Shown here piece by piece: positions 49,249-63,044 of a stretch of 64,000 nucleotides of DNA. Position 1 is the stretch's first letter. Every line of letters starts with the position of its first letter. Both the position numbers and the translations under genes were made by a program. Origin of the DNA: Quillaja saponaria (lineage: Eukaryota; Streptophyta; Magnoliopsida; Fabales; Quillajaceae); assembly GCA_029379385.1 (NCBI GenBank), contig CM055607.1:34965235-35029234 (forward strand), given 5' to 3'. Below the pieces are notes generated by a model. The model was not told the DNA's origin and did no database searches. It saw only the letters and a program-made list of their open reading frames with translations.

Positions 49249-51632
49249 CAATAACAGACTGTTTTGCTCTATTGGATTGTTGTTTTGGTCTAAGCCATAT
49301 TCATTTGTAAATCTTTCCTGTAAAGTACTGTACTATTTAGTTTTTTTACTACAACCATATTGGTTGGTATAACCAAGCTTTTGTAAATCTGGGCTGTCTA
49401 AATGGGAACCAAATTTTTGTCTTCCTAGCATTTGAGGGGGAAAAAATTATAGTGGAGGAACATTTCAGACCAGTCATCGGTGTTCCTCTTCTGTGTTAAG
49501 CCTCATCTTTTATTCTCCTATGTCCTTCCTCATTTTTTTGGAAATTTTGTGTTTTATACTTATTGGGGTCAAAGTTGTGCTAGGCTTTGTTTCAAATTCA
49601 TATTGGTCATGGCATTCAAAGAATGTAACAATCTTATAGTCATTAGCTGAAAATGTAGACTGGAAGTAGCAACTCAGAGGCACTGTATTGGCTCGGCCTA
49701 AAGCTCCTGCGAACAGTGAGCAAGAAATCATTTTTTTAGGTAGACATTTGGCAAATATTGCAGGGGATTGACACTGTACATGAGCAAGTGACCTTGTTGA
49801 TCGGTCCCATGCGTCCATAAACATCAAGCTGGACCATTTCTGAATCCATTCGTATAATTTGTCTATACTTTTTCCTTCACTTTCCACTGTGATTTTCTCA
49901 CTCAGTTGAGCAATTGCTGTTGTGTCATTCTCAAATGGGGTCCAAGGTTTGAATTCATGCTTGCACAGTTGCACCCCATTCAACACTAGTAGAGTGGCGT
50001 ATTTGGTTGGGTGTATTGGTTGGGTGTTATTACTACTGTTTGCTGAAGCTTGGAGGTGAAGTCATTATCACTAGATTTTGTTAAACAATGAGGTAATACA
50101 ATATTGGCAATTTTTTGATTTGCTTAATTGCCCACTAAATAAAAACCCAGATTTGCTTAACAGACAGTGATATTGCTAGTCCCAACAAGCCATGAATTGA
50201 TTGGCCAAATTGACCATGTGTACTACCATGTATCATGTGCTACATTTGAAAAGCATCACTGTTTTTCTTTGTGAATTCAAGTAAGTCAATAGAGAGTTGT
50301 AGACAAACAAAAGAATACTAATATTCTTGGGTGCTATTTTGCTGCGCTGTTGGGCACTGGCACCTCACATGAAATTGCTTGTAAGAATAAGCAAATGTTG
50401 GGCTTTGAAGGTACTTTTTGAGTCTGTTCTGACTTGTTAGAATTGCCAAAACAAATATATAGGGTCAATATAAACAATGGATAGTACACATGAAAAGAGA
50501 ATTAGACACAAATAAGTGGAAGATGAAGACTATGTTTTCATATTAGGGTTAGATACCAATTTTTTTAAATCTCTTCATTTTGCATATTACTTATACTCAA
50601 TATGCTTAATATTACCATCACAAAAGATGAAAAAATGTTAGTAAAAAATTTATAAATTAGTTTTAAATTTCACATAACAACTCAAACTTCTTTATAAAAT
50701 AGTCAAAATAGATATTAAAATATATGAAACATATTTATACATAAAATTCTAAAAAAATAGTTAACAATTTTTTTTATGCACATGTATATCTCAATTCATT
50801 TCATCAAAATTTTTTTTTGCCCAAAATTGTATAATTATTATTTTCAAGAAAAGAGAGCGAACTTGAAAATATATCTCACAAATAGCAATATATTTGAATT
50901 AATGGGCCTATGACCCTACCTAAAAAGTTTCTTACTTTATTTACATTTTCGAATATAGAAACAAAGAAAACAGAAACGCAATTGGAAGATGAAGATAAAT
51001 CATAAATCCAATTAGAGTTACCATGTGACATGTGAGTGTGACCACAAACCATCAATGATGCAGCCACGCCATGATAATATCATTGACAAATTTTTTATTT
51101 TTGACTTTATTGTAACTTTCTAATTAGTTTATCAATAAAAAATAAAGCCCATCTCGGATTCATCAATAACGAATAATCTAAGGGTCAAAAAAAGACCATC
51201 TCTAACTCAAATAAAGAAAGCCATTTTCCCCCAAAAAGGTGTTCAAATTAAAAGACAGCTGTAGTTTCAATTTCAAATATATTTCCCAAAAGCTTCGAAA
51301 ATAATCCAGCAAATTTGGTTGTTCATGCTGCCATGTAGATAGAAGCCTGCCCGTCATTTTCTTTCTTTTTTGCAATTCAACGAAATTTTTTCAGTTCTGA
51401 CACAAATGTAACAAGCTTATGCTTTTTCAATAAAAGAAAAATAGAAGACTGACACCCATCACGTGCTTTGGCTTAACACTCTTCCATCTTCCTTTAATTT
51501 GTCTCAATTCACGCGCCTTTTTATTTCTTCTACTATTCGCTGTACACTCTTCTCAGTCCAGTCCTCATTGTTGTTCTGGCTTTGTAACCTTGGGAGAAAA
51601 TTGAAAACCCAGATCTGTCTCTTCAGGACTAG
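49249..51632. other. Intergenic region and leader of the EFR3-like gene; one unassigned ORF
   Basis: A minus-strand open frame at 49510-49986 (158 codons) has fairly protein-like composition, but it starts with GTG, has its first ATG deep inside, and I recognise no family. The rest is AT-rich. From about 51500 to 51632 lies the probable first, non-coding exon of the EFR3-like gene, ending at the donor GTAAAT. Confidence 0.4.
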
Positions 51633-52244
51633 GTAAATGTTAAATCTTTTCTCTGCTCTGTACTTGTTTTTCATTAATGGTCGTTTGCGTTTATTGCATT
51701 TTTTTTTTCTTTCTCAAACATCATTCCTGTATGTTTTTTTTTGTCTTTGGTTGATCACGACTTAGGATTGACAATTTCTGTTTTTGCTGGTACATTCTTC
51801 TTCCTCGGTGCAATTTTTGGGTACTTGTATGTTCTTTAATGTCTTCGGTTGATTTTGCTTATTCTATTCTCTGTTGCTTGTTTTATCTTTCTGTGCTTCT
51901 CATTGGTCAATGAGCAATTTTCTATTTTTTATAGTTTTTGGGACTCTAGGTATTTGCAGCTTTTATTATGTACCAGCCTTTAGTGGGTGTCAAATGCTAA
52001 CCACCTCGTGTTTCTCTTTTACGTTATTATGCTGGGTTTTCCCTCTAATTACTACTGCTGTTTAGCCCCTCCCGTTTCATTTAGGGGTTCTGGGTTTCGA
52101 ACTTTTGATTTTTTAACTGGTTGTTCCTTTACTCGGGGGTTTATTGTAAGTTAAGATTTTTATATTTGGGCCATTATGAGCTTTGGAGACTCTAATTGAG
52201 TATTTTGGCTGTGTTCTCTTTCCTCCTGGTTTTTTGGCTATTAG
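51633..52244 (+). other. Leader (5' UTR) intron of the EFR3-like gene
   Basis: A donor AG|GTAAAT at 51633 and an acceptor TATTAG ending at 52244 flank a 612-base T-rich intron. Only six untranslated bases remain before the ATG at 52251. Several upstream ATGs fall inside this stretch and would be removed by splicing. Confidence 0.6.
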
Positions 52245-52250
52245 CTGGAA

Positions 52251-55200
52251 ATGGGTTTCATCTCCCGGAAGGTTTTCCCTGCATGCGGGAACATGTGTGT
52301 CTGCTGCCCTGCTTTGAGGTCAAGCTCGCGTCAACCAGTCAAGCGTTACAAAAAACTTCTGGCAGAAATCTTCCCTAAATCACATGTGAGTATGTTGCAA
52401 TGATTATTCCGTAAGCTTCTAGCTTTATTGCGTTTCGTTATCCCAATGATTTGCATTTAGTATTTAGTTTTTGTTGAGGGTAGGAATATCTACCCTATCA
52501 AAGCTGTTGAATAGTATTTACCAGTATGATCACGTGATTACATATTAAGATTGATGACTTTGTATATGATTTTTCTTTTTATTAATTTTTTGGTAAAGGT
52601 GTTATGCTCCTGTTTTTCAGGAGGAAAAGACATTTCCTTCTTCAAAGAAAAGAATTTGAATGTCTTCATTACTTCAAATGCTTTTTCTGAAAAAACTGAA
52701 CTTGTCTTTTATATTGGGAACAAAAGTTTGTGTTACCCGTTATTTTTGTGAGAAGAATGATTATGTAGTTCTATTTGCTAAAAATTAACCTTCAACGGTA
52801 TTATTGATTACCCATTCTCATGGGGTAGTGCTATGTGCACTACCCTAACTTTATATGTGAACTACAAGTAAGAGAGATTATGTTTATTTTTTTGTCTTTT
52901 AATTCTCTTGTAATGCACCTAACATTTTTTTGTAGTTCACATATCAATACCCTTCTCATGGCCCATTTAGTTTTACTGTTATAGCATAATAGCAGTCCTA
53001 CAACTTAATTCTACATAACTCATAGAAGTTGGTTTTGGAATTGTAAGCTCTAAAATTGTTGAATTGCATAAATCATAAATGGTGCCTGTTTTAACCATAA
53101 GCTAGGCACTTTTGCTTTGTTATGTACGTGTACGATCATTATTCGTTAACTTTATTGTTTCCACCTTAAAATAGTGAGAACATTGATGTTGAAAACCCAA
53201 CATGGTTTGCAGGACAGCCCTCCATGTGAAAGAAAGATTGTTAAGCTATGTGCATATGCGGCGAAGAATCATTTCCGGATCCCAAAGGTATCGATTAAAT
53301 TCTTCATATATAAGTATAAGATTGATGATACTTGAGTTGAATGAAACTATCTATGTCGTTCCCCCAAAAAGGTAACAAAAAATTAAGCCCATTGCTGAGG
53401 TGTTCTTGCTATCTACCTTTTGTGCTAGATTGCAAAGTATCTTGAAGAAAGGTGCCATAAAGAGCTCCGAGCTGAGCACATCCAACCCATCATTGTTGTT
53501 ACAGAGACCTACAACAAGTTGCTCTGCATTTGTAAGGATCAGATGTAAGTATATGTTTTATCACGTTCATACCAAAAGGAGATGCATTGCTAAAGAAATT
53601 TCTTTACCAAAAACTCTTGGTTTATAATCTATTCAGGATTTAGTTAATGTTCATATAACAAGGAGAACAGCTTCCCATATTCCTCTTAAGAGTATTAAAG
53701 AAAAATTCTGCCTTTTGAAGCTTCCAAGCTTGTTGATTCTGTTTTTCTTAAATTTGAAGTATATATGTAGGTGGTGCATAGAAATAGAAATATTATGCAG
53801 CTTTTTCTATTGCTTGCGAAGAAGTCTGTGCGTTTTTCTCCATGTGTATATTCATCAATGCCTGATTTTTCATGTGTTTGTTCTTGTAGTGTTATAACTT
53901 ATATCTATGCCTTTTGCTTTATGCAGAGCATATTTTGCCGTCAGCCTGCTTAATGTGATTAATGAGCTTTTGGAAAATTCTAAGCAAGATGCTCTCCAGA
54001 CACTTGGATGCCAAACTTTAACAAGGTTTATCTTTAGCCAGGTGAATAATGATTTTGTTTCAGCTATTGGAACAGTACAACCTACCAATGGATAAAAAGT
54101 AGATTGTTTGATACCCATAAATTAATGTGTCTGTAAGTGATGTGACTTGATAGCTTAGTTTATGAATTTATGATTCTCTATGATCATATGTACAAAATAA
54201 AATGTGATTTTTCTAGTTGAATAAAGTTCTTAACAAGGAAAACATATGAGCACGAAATTATACAATTTTTGGAGTGAGATGCATTTCTAGCTTGTCCTTC
54301 ATCGTTTATTCTTCAGATATGATTATGGAAATAATTGACAAGATTTAGATTTTAAATGAGAAGGTCTTATATCAAGTGTGGGTCCATGCAATCAAGCTTT
54401 GGATATTGTTTGTAGAGGGAATGATTATATGCATTTCTATTTATGTGTTAAACATAATTCTTCTTCCCCAGACTTTAGATTTTTTGGTTAATACATGAAT
54501 TGTTCTATTGAGTAAAAAACAAATTTGAATCATCAGGATCACATGGAGTTTGGATGCTACTTTATAGTAATGTAACAAAGCTAGCTAACATTACTTTCTT
54601 TTTCATACTATTCTTTGCTAATGTTGTTCTCGTGAACAGGCCGATGGCACTTACACTCATAACATTGAGAAGTTGGTCCAGAAAGTATGTATGCTTGCAC
54701 AAGAGTGTGGGGAGGAGCATCAAAAACGCTGCCTGAGAGCATCAAGCTTGCAATGCCTCTCAGCAATGGTACTTTGAATTTTATTTATTTTTGCTTTTGT
54801 ATTTGTATTGTATTATGTTCAGGAAGGCAGAGGTGAAATTAATCTATTGTATTTAGTCCTCTTCATGTCTAAATCAGTAAATTGAGATTAATTGTTGTTG
54901 CTGATTGTTAGGGTAAAAGCATTGTTTATTTATCAGATTTTCCCTTGGCAGGTTTGGTTCATGGCTGAATTTTCACGTATTTTTGTCAATTTTGATGAGG
55001 TTTGTTATTTTGAGATTTTCTCTGCTAAGATATTTTACTTGTTTTGGAACCTCTGTTAGATCTCCTAATAATTGCTGGATATGTGGAGTTCTTTTTAACA
55101 CTACCTTTTGTTTGTATCTTGAAACTGCAGCTTGTTCATGTTACTCTGGATAATTATGAGCTGGTTACACATAATGAAGAGGCTGATGGAACAAGAGAAC

Positions 55201-58200
55201 TGCATCATAATTGGGTGGATGAAGTTGTTAGATGTGAAGCTAGGGGTGGGGCAGTAGCTGGTATTGATACTGGCTCTAGCTGGTTTATCATCAGGCCTCA
55301 ACCAGAAAAGAAGGATCCCTCTCTTTTGACTAGGTAATGGTTGTTCAAACTTCAAAGAGCAAATAGAAGAGAGTTTGTCTGACTGTTCCTTAGATTATTT
55401 AAACCTGACTGTTGCTTTTAGCTGTTTCTGTTTTTGCTCATTGGTTATCTGCTATTATTATAGAGAAGAAATTGAAAGACCAGAAGTATGGGCTCAAATA
55501 TGCATCCAAAGAATGGCTGAATTGACCAAAGAAAGTGCTACAATGCGATGCGTATTGGATCCAATGTTTGTCTATTTTGATTCTGGACGACACTGGGTTT
55601 CTCAGCAAGGGTTGGCTATGATGGTTCTATCCAACATGTGCTATTTCCTTGAGAGTTTAGGTATTATTATCCCTTCCACTTTAGCAAATTTACTATTTTA
55701 AACTAACTGATGCACCAAATTTACCAGCATCCTCTGGGTGTCTTATTCATATTGTGCTTGTTTATATCTAGGCTGCGAAAACATTTATCAGTGATATTAG
55801 TATAATACTTAAGTTTGCTTTCATTACTATTCTGCTGTGCTGCTTTCTAATATTCATTTGCTTTTATTCAGGGAAACAGCAGTTGATTCTGTCTTCTTTG
55901 ATACGTCATCTGGATCACAAAAATGTTCTACATGATCCCCAACTTAAAACTTGTATCATCCGAGTTGCCACTTCTTTAGTAAGGCAAATTAGATCAGGAA
56001 AGGTACTGGCAGAAATTGGCTTTGTCTGTGACCTTTGCAGGCATCTTAGAAAGAGTCTTCAATCCACAACCGAATCAGTTGGAGAGCAAGAGTTCAACTT
56101 AAATATCCTGCTTCAGAATTCCATTGAAGACTGCTTACTTGAAATTGCCAGAGGGGTAAATTTACTGGTTTTATATCAATGCAGCTTATACTTTATTATC
56201 TTATTGTAATTTACTTCTACTTTTTCTTTGATAGATTGGTTATGCACAACCACTGTTTGACATGATGGCAATAACGCTTGAGAATTTGCCATCTGGTGTT
56301 GTTGCCAGGGCAACCATTGGGTCAATGATGATTCTTGCTCGTATTATTTCCCTAGCTTTCGTCTCTTCAAGCTCACAACAGGTAATGAATGTCTGAAGTA
56401 TTTTGAATATTTTATTACTTTCTACTGGAATAATTCACCATATGTTGTTTAATATGTAAGATGTAGCAACTTTTAAGTGAAAATGTTTGCTGATCTTAGT
56501 TCAATAATTTTCAATGACTTATTTATCTTATAGATTTGAAAGCTATATTGTGAAGACAGTTATTGGACTGCAAGTTTGACAGGATTCAACTTTTTTACTT
56601 TTTCTGTTGGAGTTCCAAAAGACATCATATCCAACTCTTTCAAAGTTGCTGCTATCTTATTAAATAGTTGAAGATATTAATGGCAATGTGTAATATTGGA
56701 AATTTGAACTTGTTGTTCTATTAAATAAAGTCTACTGTCCTTGTTCTGTATCCATCCTGTTTATCACCTCTGAATTGCTCCATAAAGGTGTTCCCGGAAG
56801 CCCTTCTTGTCCGACTCCTGAAAGTAATGTTACATCCAGATATCGAGGCACGTATTGGAGCTCACCGGATATTTTCTGTTCTTCTCATTCCATTTTCTGG
56901 TCATCCTGCATATGAAGTTTCTTCTCTGCGGTCGGGATGTCAGTACCAACATAAAAAATGGAGTTCCCATACTGCATCTGCCTCTGATTCAATTACAGCT
57001 TTACTTGAAAAGCTCCGTAGATGCCAAGATGGCACGAAAACAGAAAATCAGGGGAATAACGTAGATGACGGTTGCAAACAAAAGGATATTGCAGGTGACG
57101 ACTGTAAGCAGAATTGTGGCATGAAGAGTTCCCCTAACTTTTATAATCTTAGCTCTATCATTGGTAGGACTGCTGGGAACACTAGCTTGGCTGATTCAGT
57201 AAGTAATTTTATCATTTTCTATAAATGGATTTTGGCGTTTGTGTTGTGAGCTTCATAAAAATAATGTTATTTACCAATTCTAATTGTGGCTTTTGATTTG
57301 GCGCAGGAACTTTGTGTTATGAAGCTTACTGAGGATCAAGTAGCACACCTGCTTTCTTCCTTTTGGATACAAGCCAATCTTCCAGATAATTTGCCTTCAA
57401 ATTTTGAAGCCCTAGCTCATTCTTTCATCTTAACACTTGTTTCTTTACGCTTAAAGGTGGAACTTCATTACTAAATGTGTTACCTGCTTCCTTTCCGTTT
57501 ATGTATTTAGTCATTTTTGGAAAATGACATTTAAGGAAAGCTAAAAAGAATGTCAAACTTTTAAGGGAAGAATAACCTCATTTTAAATTGTGGTTTTTCC
57601 AGGATAACTGTGTCCTTCAGAGTTGAGCGTTATTTAGTTTCAGAAGAGTTAAACCCATAAAACTGTGCATCTCGCGTCCTGCATAATCCAACATCTCTGT
57701 TAGATTTCCTTCAAAGCCACTCTCTCATTGCTTTCCCAATCATGTCCCCCTTTTGTTCATAGTTACTTTGCTCACATCTTTGCACAGGCAGATCATGCAT
57801 TCTAATGGAAAGCAACTATACTAGTAAAATAACATCTGGAATAGGAAGTTGTGAACACAAAACTCTCGGTTAAACTCAAAATTGATATACAATTTTTTTT
57901 TCAAAATTATCAACTATAATGAAGCAATTGTTAAAATTGTTGGCCTCATCATCACAGACAATTGGGGAAATGATGTGACATGTCTTAGAATAAAATCCTA
58001 TTCCGTATTAGTGTGGTGGTTTCCACACATAGATGATAGGCCTATCTATGTGAACCTAGATCATGCTACTCACAGGAAAAAGTACAAAGGGCAGCCCTAT
58101 GCCTAATTTAACGTAGTGTTTTTCCAGATTATTGTTTTATATAATTGTATAAATGATATATGGTTCATGTTTTTCTTTTTGTCAATAAAATACTTCAATT

Positions 58201-60590
58201 TGTGGATATGCAGAACCCAAATGAAAGCATTGTAGTCCGCTTCTTCCAGCTTCCTCTGTCTCTCTGGAGCACATCATTGGATCCTAACAATAGTATGGTC
58301 AATGAAATATATGTTAAATCCTTTGATCAGAAAAGAAAGACCAAGGCACAAAATTGACATTCTTCTGTCTTTTGCAGGAATGTTGGCCCCATCATGCCAG
58401 AGGTCCATATTTGTATTATCTGCTGGCATGCTGATGTTTGCCTGCAAGATATTTCGCATACTCGACTTGAATAGCGTGTTCAAGTCTTTAGCACCATCTG
58501 AAGTAAGTTATTATTGTTGCTGACTCTAATATTATAAAGCATTTTTCCTACCACTTAAGCACACTTGTGTATTTGTTAAACAAACCCCCCTCCCCAAAAA
58601 CAAAAAAAGCACTCGTGTTGCTCATGACCTCGGCCACCTGAAAATTCTGTTAACTATTGATAAACGATCTGAACAGAAGTATCTCTTTACACAATAGGTC
58701 GATCCATACCTCGGCATCAGTGATGACAATCAAGTTTATGTAAAATCTCACATGGACATCAAAGAATATGGAACTGCTGCTGACAATCAACTGGCTATGT
58801 CAATTCTTTTTGAGTTGCAGAACAAAATATATGAATGTGATAACACCACAAAGGATATCTTAGTCCATAATCTAGCTAGTATTACTGAGGTATGATATCT
58901 CATATATTGACCAGACCTTCTCCCCAACCTGCTACTACTCATTCATTTTATATATATATATATATATATTTTTTTTTTTTTCTGTTTTAAAGCTGGAAGC
59001 AGATGACCTGGCTATGCAACTTTCTGAAACATTCGCACCTGATGAAGCATTCATGTTTGGTCCACGATCGATGCTTGACCTTGACCACACTCAAACAATT
59101 TTGCATTCCAACGAATCATTGTCCTTTGATGGGGTATGGTCTTTATCATGGCATTGTGTAATCTGCCAACAATCTCAGCTATTATCTTGATTGTGCTAGC
59201 TGCATTCATACATAAATTTGTTTTATCAAAGGGGGTTTGAACAGTACGTAATGTCTAGAACTATGTAGTATAAATGTCTGTGATAAACAGTACCTACTAC
59301 TTTAGAGGAGACAAAATATGAACTGAATCATTTTCTTGTTCTTTCTGGTGTTGCAGGATTTTCCATCAAATTCATTAATTGAAGATGATGTGATTAGTGA
59401 AGCATCTGTTGCTGAACTCTCTCGATTTATCACAAAGATGCCTTCATCCCCTTCTATGTCCAATGTTATCAGCATTGGACAACTCCTGGAATCGGTACTC
59501 ATTCCTTCTCTCTTGCAAGCACATGTATGTGTGATTTGAGAAGCATGGGTGTTATAAAGCTTGCTTAGAGACCTGCCCGTTAGATTAAAACTCAATTATC
59601 CATCAAGGTGTATTATCACTGATTGCAGAGAAAATGACATGTGATATTTGGGGGTGGGTGAGCAATTGCTTAGTTCTTGTGACTGCAATTATACAACTTG
59701 AATTTTGAATTTTGAATTTTGGAGGGTGCAGGAGTACTGCTTCTTTGTTCATGGACTATTCATTTTTCTGATCTTGTTTTTGCTACCAATTTAATGAGAA
59801 AACTACCATAGTGAGATGTGGATTATAAACTTATAATAAGCTATACATGCTTTCCTTTTCCTATTTCATGCAAGTTTGACAGTGTAACCTTAACCGAAGT
59901 ACTGTCTTCAGGCACTTGAAGTAGCAGGTCAAGTGGCTGGAACATCTGTATCCACATCACCCCTTCCGTACAATACCATGGCTAGCCAGTGTGAAGCCCT
60001 TGGTACAGGTGGAAGAAAGAAGCTCTCCAACTGGTTAGCCTATGAAAATCTCCAGAGTCAAGTAGCCGTTAAATCATTTCTGGCATTTCCTGATGATGGA
60101 AACTCAGCACTTGAAAAGGTTGGTCTTCCTTAACTAGATTGTTGGTTTTATCTACTTAAAAGGTTCCAGAAGTCACTGGATTTAGTTTTTATATTTGATT
60201 TATAAGTACATTCGACAAGGCAGGCATGCATAAATGAATGTGTCATTTTGTACTTGGGAAACTTGTGTAATTTGCCCATGGAATTGACTTACTTCTCATG
60301 GGTTCAAAAGGGAAAAAAAAAGGTATTAACTCCATTGAAAATATGCTCTTATCATTATATTAACCGAATTGTACTTCTAAAAAAAAAAAAACTCAGTGTG
60401 AGATCTCCATAACATATAGTCAATTCTTGGTACTATATGACGTTTTCTGATATCTATCCATGTCGTCGTGTAGATAATAAATGGTGGAGGACATGCCGAA
60501 GTTGCTGCATTGCAAAAGAACCAATTGTTGGCTATGAGGTTGCCTCCAGCTAGCCCCTTCGACAACTTCCTCCGGGCTGCTGGATGTTAG
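52251..60590 (+). CDS. EFR3-type protein (EFOP / SEMI-ROLLED LEAF 2-like), plasma-membrane PI4K scaffold
   Basis: Nineteen coding exons: 52251-52385, 53213-53287, 53429-53544, 53927-54041, 54640-54768, 54952-54999, 55131-55333, 55464-55660, 55872-56155, 56235-56381, 56788-57198, 57307-57456, 58214-58292, 58378-58502, 58698-58889, 58993-59133, 59357-59494, 59912-60118, 60474-60590. They join in phase to 1002 residues, the family's usual size. The N-terminus (MGFISRKVFPACGNMCVCC) carries Cys12, 16, 18 and 19 beside basic residues, the likely palmitoylation and membrane anchor. An ARM/HEAT-like helical body follows (about 45-560), then a long, less conserved C-terminal part ending FDNFLRAAGC. 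In plants EFR3 homologues anchor the PI4K-alpha-1 complex with TTC7/NPG and HYC proteins at the plasma membrane and affect exocytosis; the rice SRL2 gene affects leaf rolling. No frame breaks were found. Confidence 0.93.
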
Positions 60591-62844
60591 ATGATCTGCT
60601 TTGAGTCATCTAGTCAATGTTGTATAGTTCTACTAGTTGTTCATCAAGGAAAAAGTAGTAGTAGTAGTAAATTAGATCGGTAGCTTGACTTTCCATCTGA
60701 AAATTCTGAGGGCTACCATTCCCAGTTAGTAATTCCTTACATGCTTGCGGATTTTTAGGCAGTTCTAACTATCTAGCATGGTTGCAATTGATGTTTTGCT
60801 GTTACCTATTAACTGCTTTCAAGATATCTGAATGACTATGACTAGTGATACCTAGTATTTCTGTAATTACTGGGATGGAATTAGGTAACTGCTTTCAAGA
60901 CATCTCATTGACTATGACTAGTGATACCTAGTCTTTTAATTACTGGAATGGAATAGATGTCATCAACATGAAATCTCTGTTTTTCTCTGGAATGCTCTAT
61001 TTTTACGCGGTCTTCATTTTTGTATGTAAGACCAACATCTGGATCTTACTAAAAAGAAAAAAGCTGCGTGGAAGTCTTTTCTCTTGTGGAGTTTAGTCAA
61101 GACTCTTACGTCCAAAAGCAAATAATAATTTTACTATTTTGGGGACCGTTACCTTTTTTAAGTTCGAAGAGACAATAATTTATAATGCAAAATACATATT
61201 CATGGCAAAATCAAAGTAAAGGTCTTAAAAAAGGATAGCCATCGTTTTAGATCAAAGATTTGCATTAACAATCTTATTCACTTTAAAGATACCACTAATT
61301 ACGGTTGCAGTCAAATATTTAATAATATAAATATGAGGAATTATGGGCAAAAGTATTTCATATTTATTTTACTCAAGAAGGTTGGAGCTCCACCTGAACT
61401 GGCCTCCTTAAAGAAGTAGGGCGAGAAAATCATACCATTAGTGCTTGCAGTAAGCTAGGAGACGATCCTGGACTTTATAACTTCATGGTACTCAAACCCA
61501 GAACTCTATTTCCTTTATATATACCAAGAATTTTGAGAAAGAGGAAAAGAAAAGAAATGGAATGTTGCTTGATCCTTACTTTGAACCCAGTCCCAATATT
61601 CTATATATCCTATTTGAGTACTCCATATGATGTGAATCATTGTTGTTTTTGAAGGAATCATACTGCGAGGTTCTTCATAAATATATAGAGGAGTTATCCA
61701 AGCCGTATGATGAAGCATCCTCATTTTTTAGTCAGCAACCTCTTTAAAGGAACATTGACAAAATCCTTGGAGTATCGCTCTGGTTAGACTTATACAGTTA
61801 CACATTTTGCTCACTCTATTATTGTTACTTTAACTATTTGGGTCTTCTCATTCTGTGCCTAAAATCACATCAATGTTGATGAAGATCCTAACAAGAACTG
61901 TATTTGCCATTTCCTTGTGTTACATGTAAATAATTTGTTGAATTCATACATTAGAATCACTTGACTGGGGTCCTCATGAGCTGTAATTTTAGACTTGTAA
62001 AGACTTTTGGCGCATAATGAATACTACTGATGTTTGATTGAACTTAGACCTCTATTTTTTTCTGTGATGTTATCTCTGCTTATAACTGTTGGTTTTGAAA
62101 TGCATTTATTGTTCTCTAACTTCTGACCATATTTTCTTTGACATACATATTTGAAACTAGTTTTTTGATAGTGGGAATCTGGTTATTTTTTTCAACATCA
62201 ATGAGTCGATGGTTTCAAATATCATTACTGTCTACTTAATAAGAAGCATTGGGGTTCAGACTACTATTCATTTGGCCGTGAATTAAGTAACAAGCGTGCA
62301 TCTCATAATTTCCACATACATAGCTTATACAGCAACACCCAAAATCTGTATGGGATGTTCATTGGATATATCAATTAAAATTTCAGAAAGAAATAATTTT
62401 GAACAAGAGATATATAATTTTCAAATTTTGTTTCTGCTTTTGTTGTATCATGATGATCTTAGGAGGCATATTGTTGATTATGTCCAAAGTCGAGTTGAAA
62501 TTTTTTGGTTTGTGAAAACATATTTAGCTTCAAAATGTAAGCAAGGTATACAATTTTAATCAGGAAGCGCTCCCACTCTGGTACTTTTATGGGGCAATTT
62601 AACTTTCAAGGCAATCAATTAGTTGTTGCAGAAATTAAGGGAGCTTGTCAAATTCTGAGATTGCTTTGGTTTCTAAGTCATATGAAAAGTTCAGTCACCA
62701 TTCTTTAGTATCTCAAAACTTTTTAGATAAGTACCTGGGGCATTTATTATTGTGATTACGTATTTTTTTAACCTGATGAAAATGACTGCAATACAAATGT
62801 ACTAAATTGTAATATGATTTTCCTATGTGCAACATTCTTGTTAG
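60591..62844. other. Region downstream of the EFR3-like gene, no gene recognised
   Basis: Begins with the EFR3-like 3' UTR, including a (AGT)n stretch near 60656-60668. The rest shows no exon chain; I looked for upstream KNOX exons here and found none. Confidence 0.5.
60808..60957 (+). repeat. Tandem duplication downstream of the EFR3-like gene
   Basis: Two copies of about 75 bases (60808-60885 and 60886-60957) share AACTGCTTTCAAGA, GACTATGACTAGTGATACCT and AATTACTG, with several substitutions and a small deletion. Confidence 0.8.
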
Positions 62845-63044
62845 ATGTGGAAACTGGAAACCCTTGAAGGAAATGAATCTTTAGCACTCATTCAGGTGCT
62901 CCTACGCAAGCACAGTGGCTATCTTAGCAATTTGAGAAAGGAAGTCTTAATGAAAAGGAAGAAGGGTAAGCTACCAAAGGATGCAAAGATGACACTACTG
63001 GACTGGTGGAACCAAACACCCATTATAGATGGCCATATCCTATG
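62845..63044 (+). pseudogene. Class I KNOX ELK/homeodomain exon fragment, frameshifted
   Basis: After an acceptor-like TTGTTAG, the frame encodes the ELK region and homeodomain start of a class I KNOX protein (KNAT2/6-like): [17 protein letters not shown], then [20 protein letters not shown]. After Asn-Gln at 63010-63015 the expected HYRWPYP appears two frames over, starting at 63021. A net five-base insertion (63016-63020) therefore breaks the frame. The coding similarity ends at 63041, close to a GT donor-like site, about where KNOX genes have an intron in the homeobox. No KNOX1, KNOX2 or homeodomain helix-3 sequence was found in the kilobases on either side inside the window. It is most likely a duplicated exon fragment or a dead gene. 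Confidence 0.75.
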
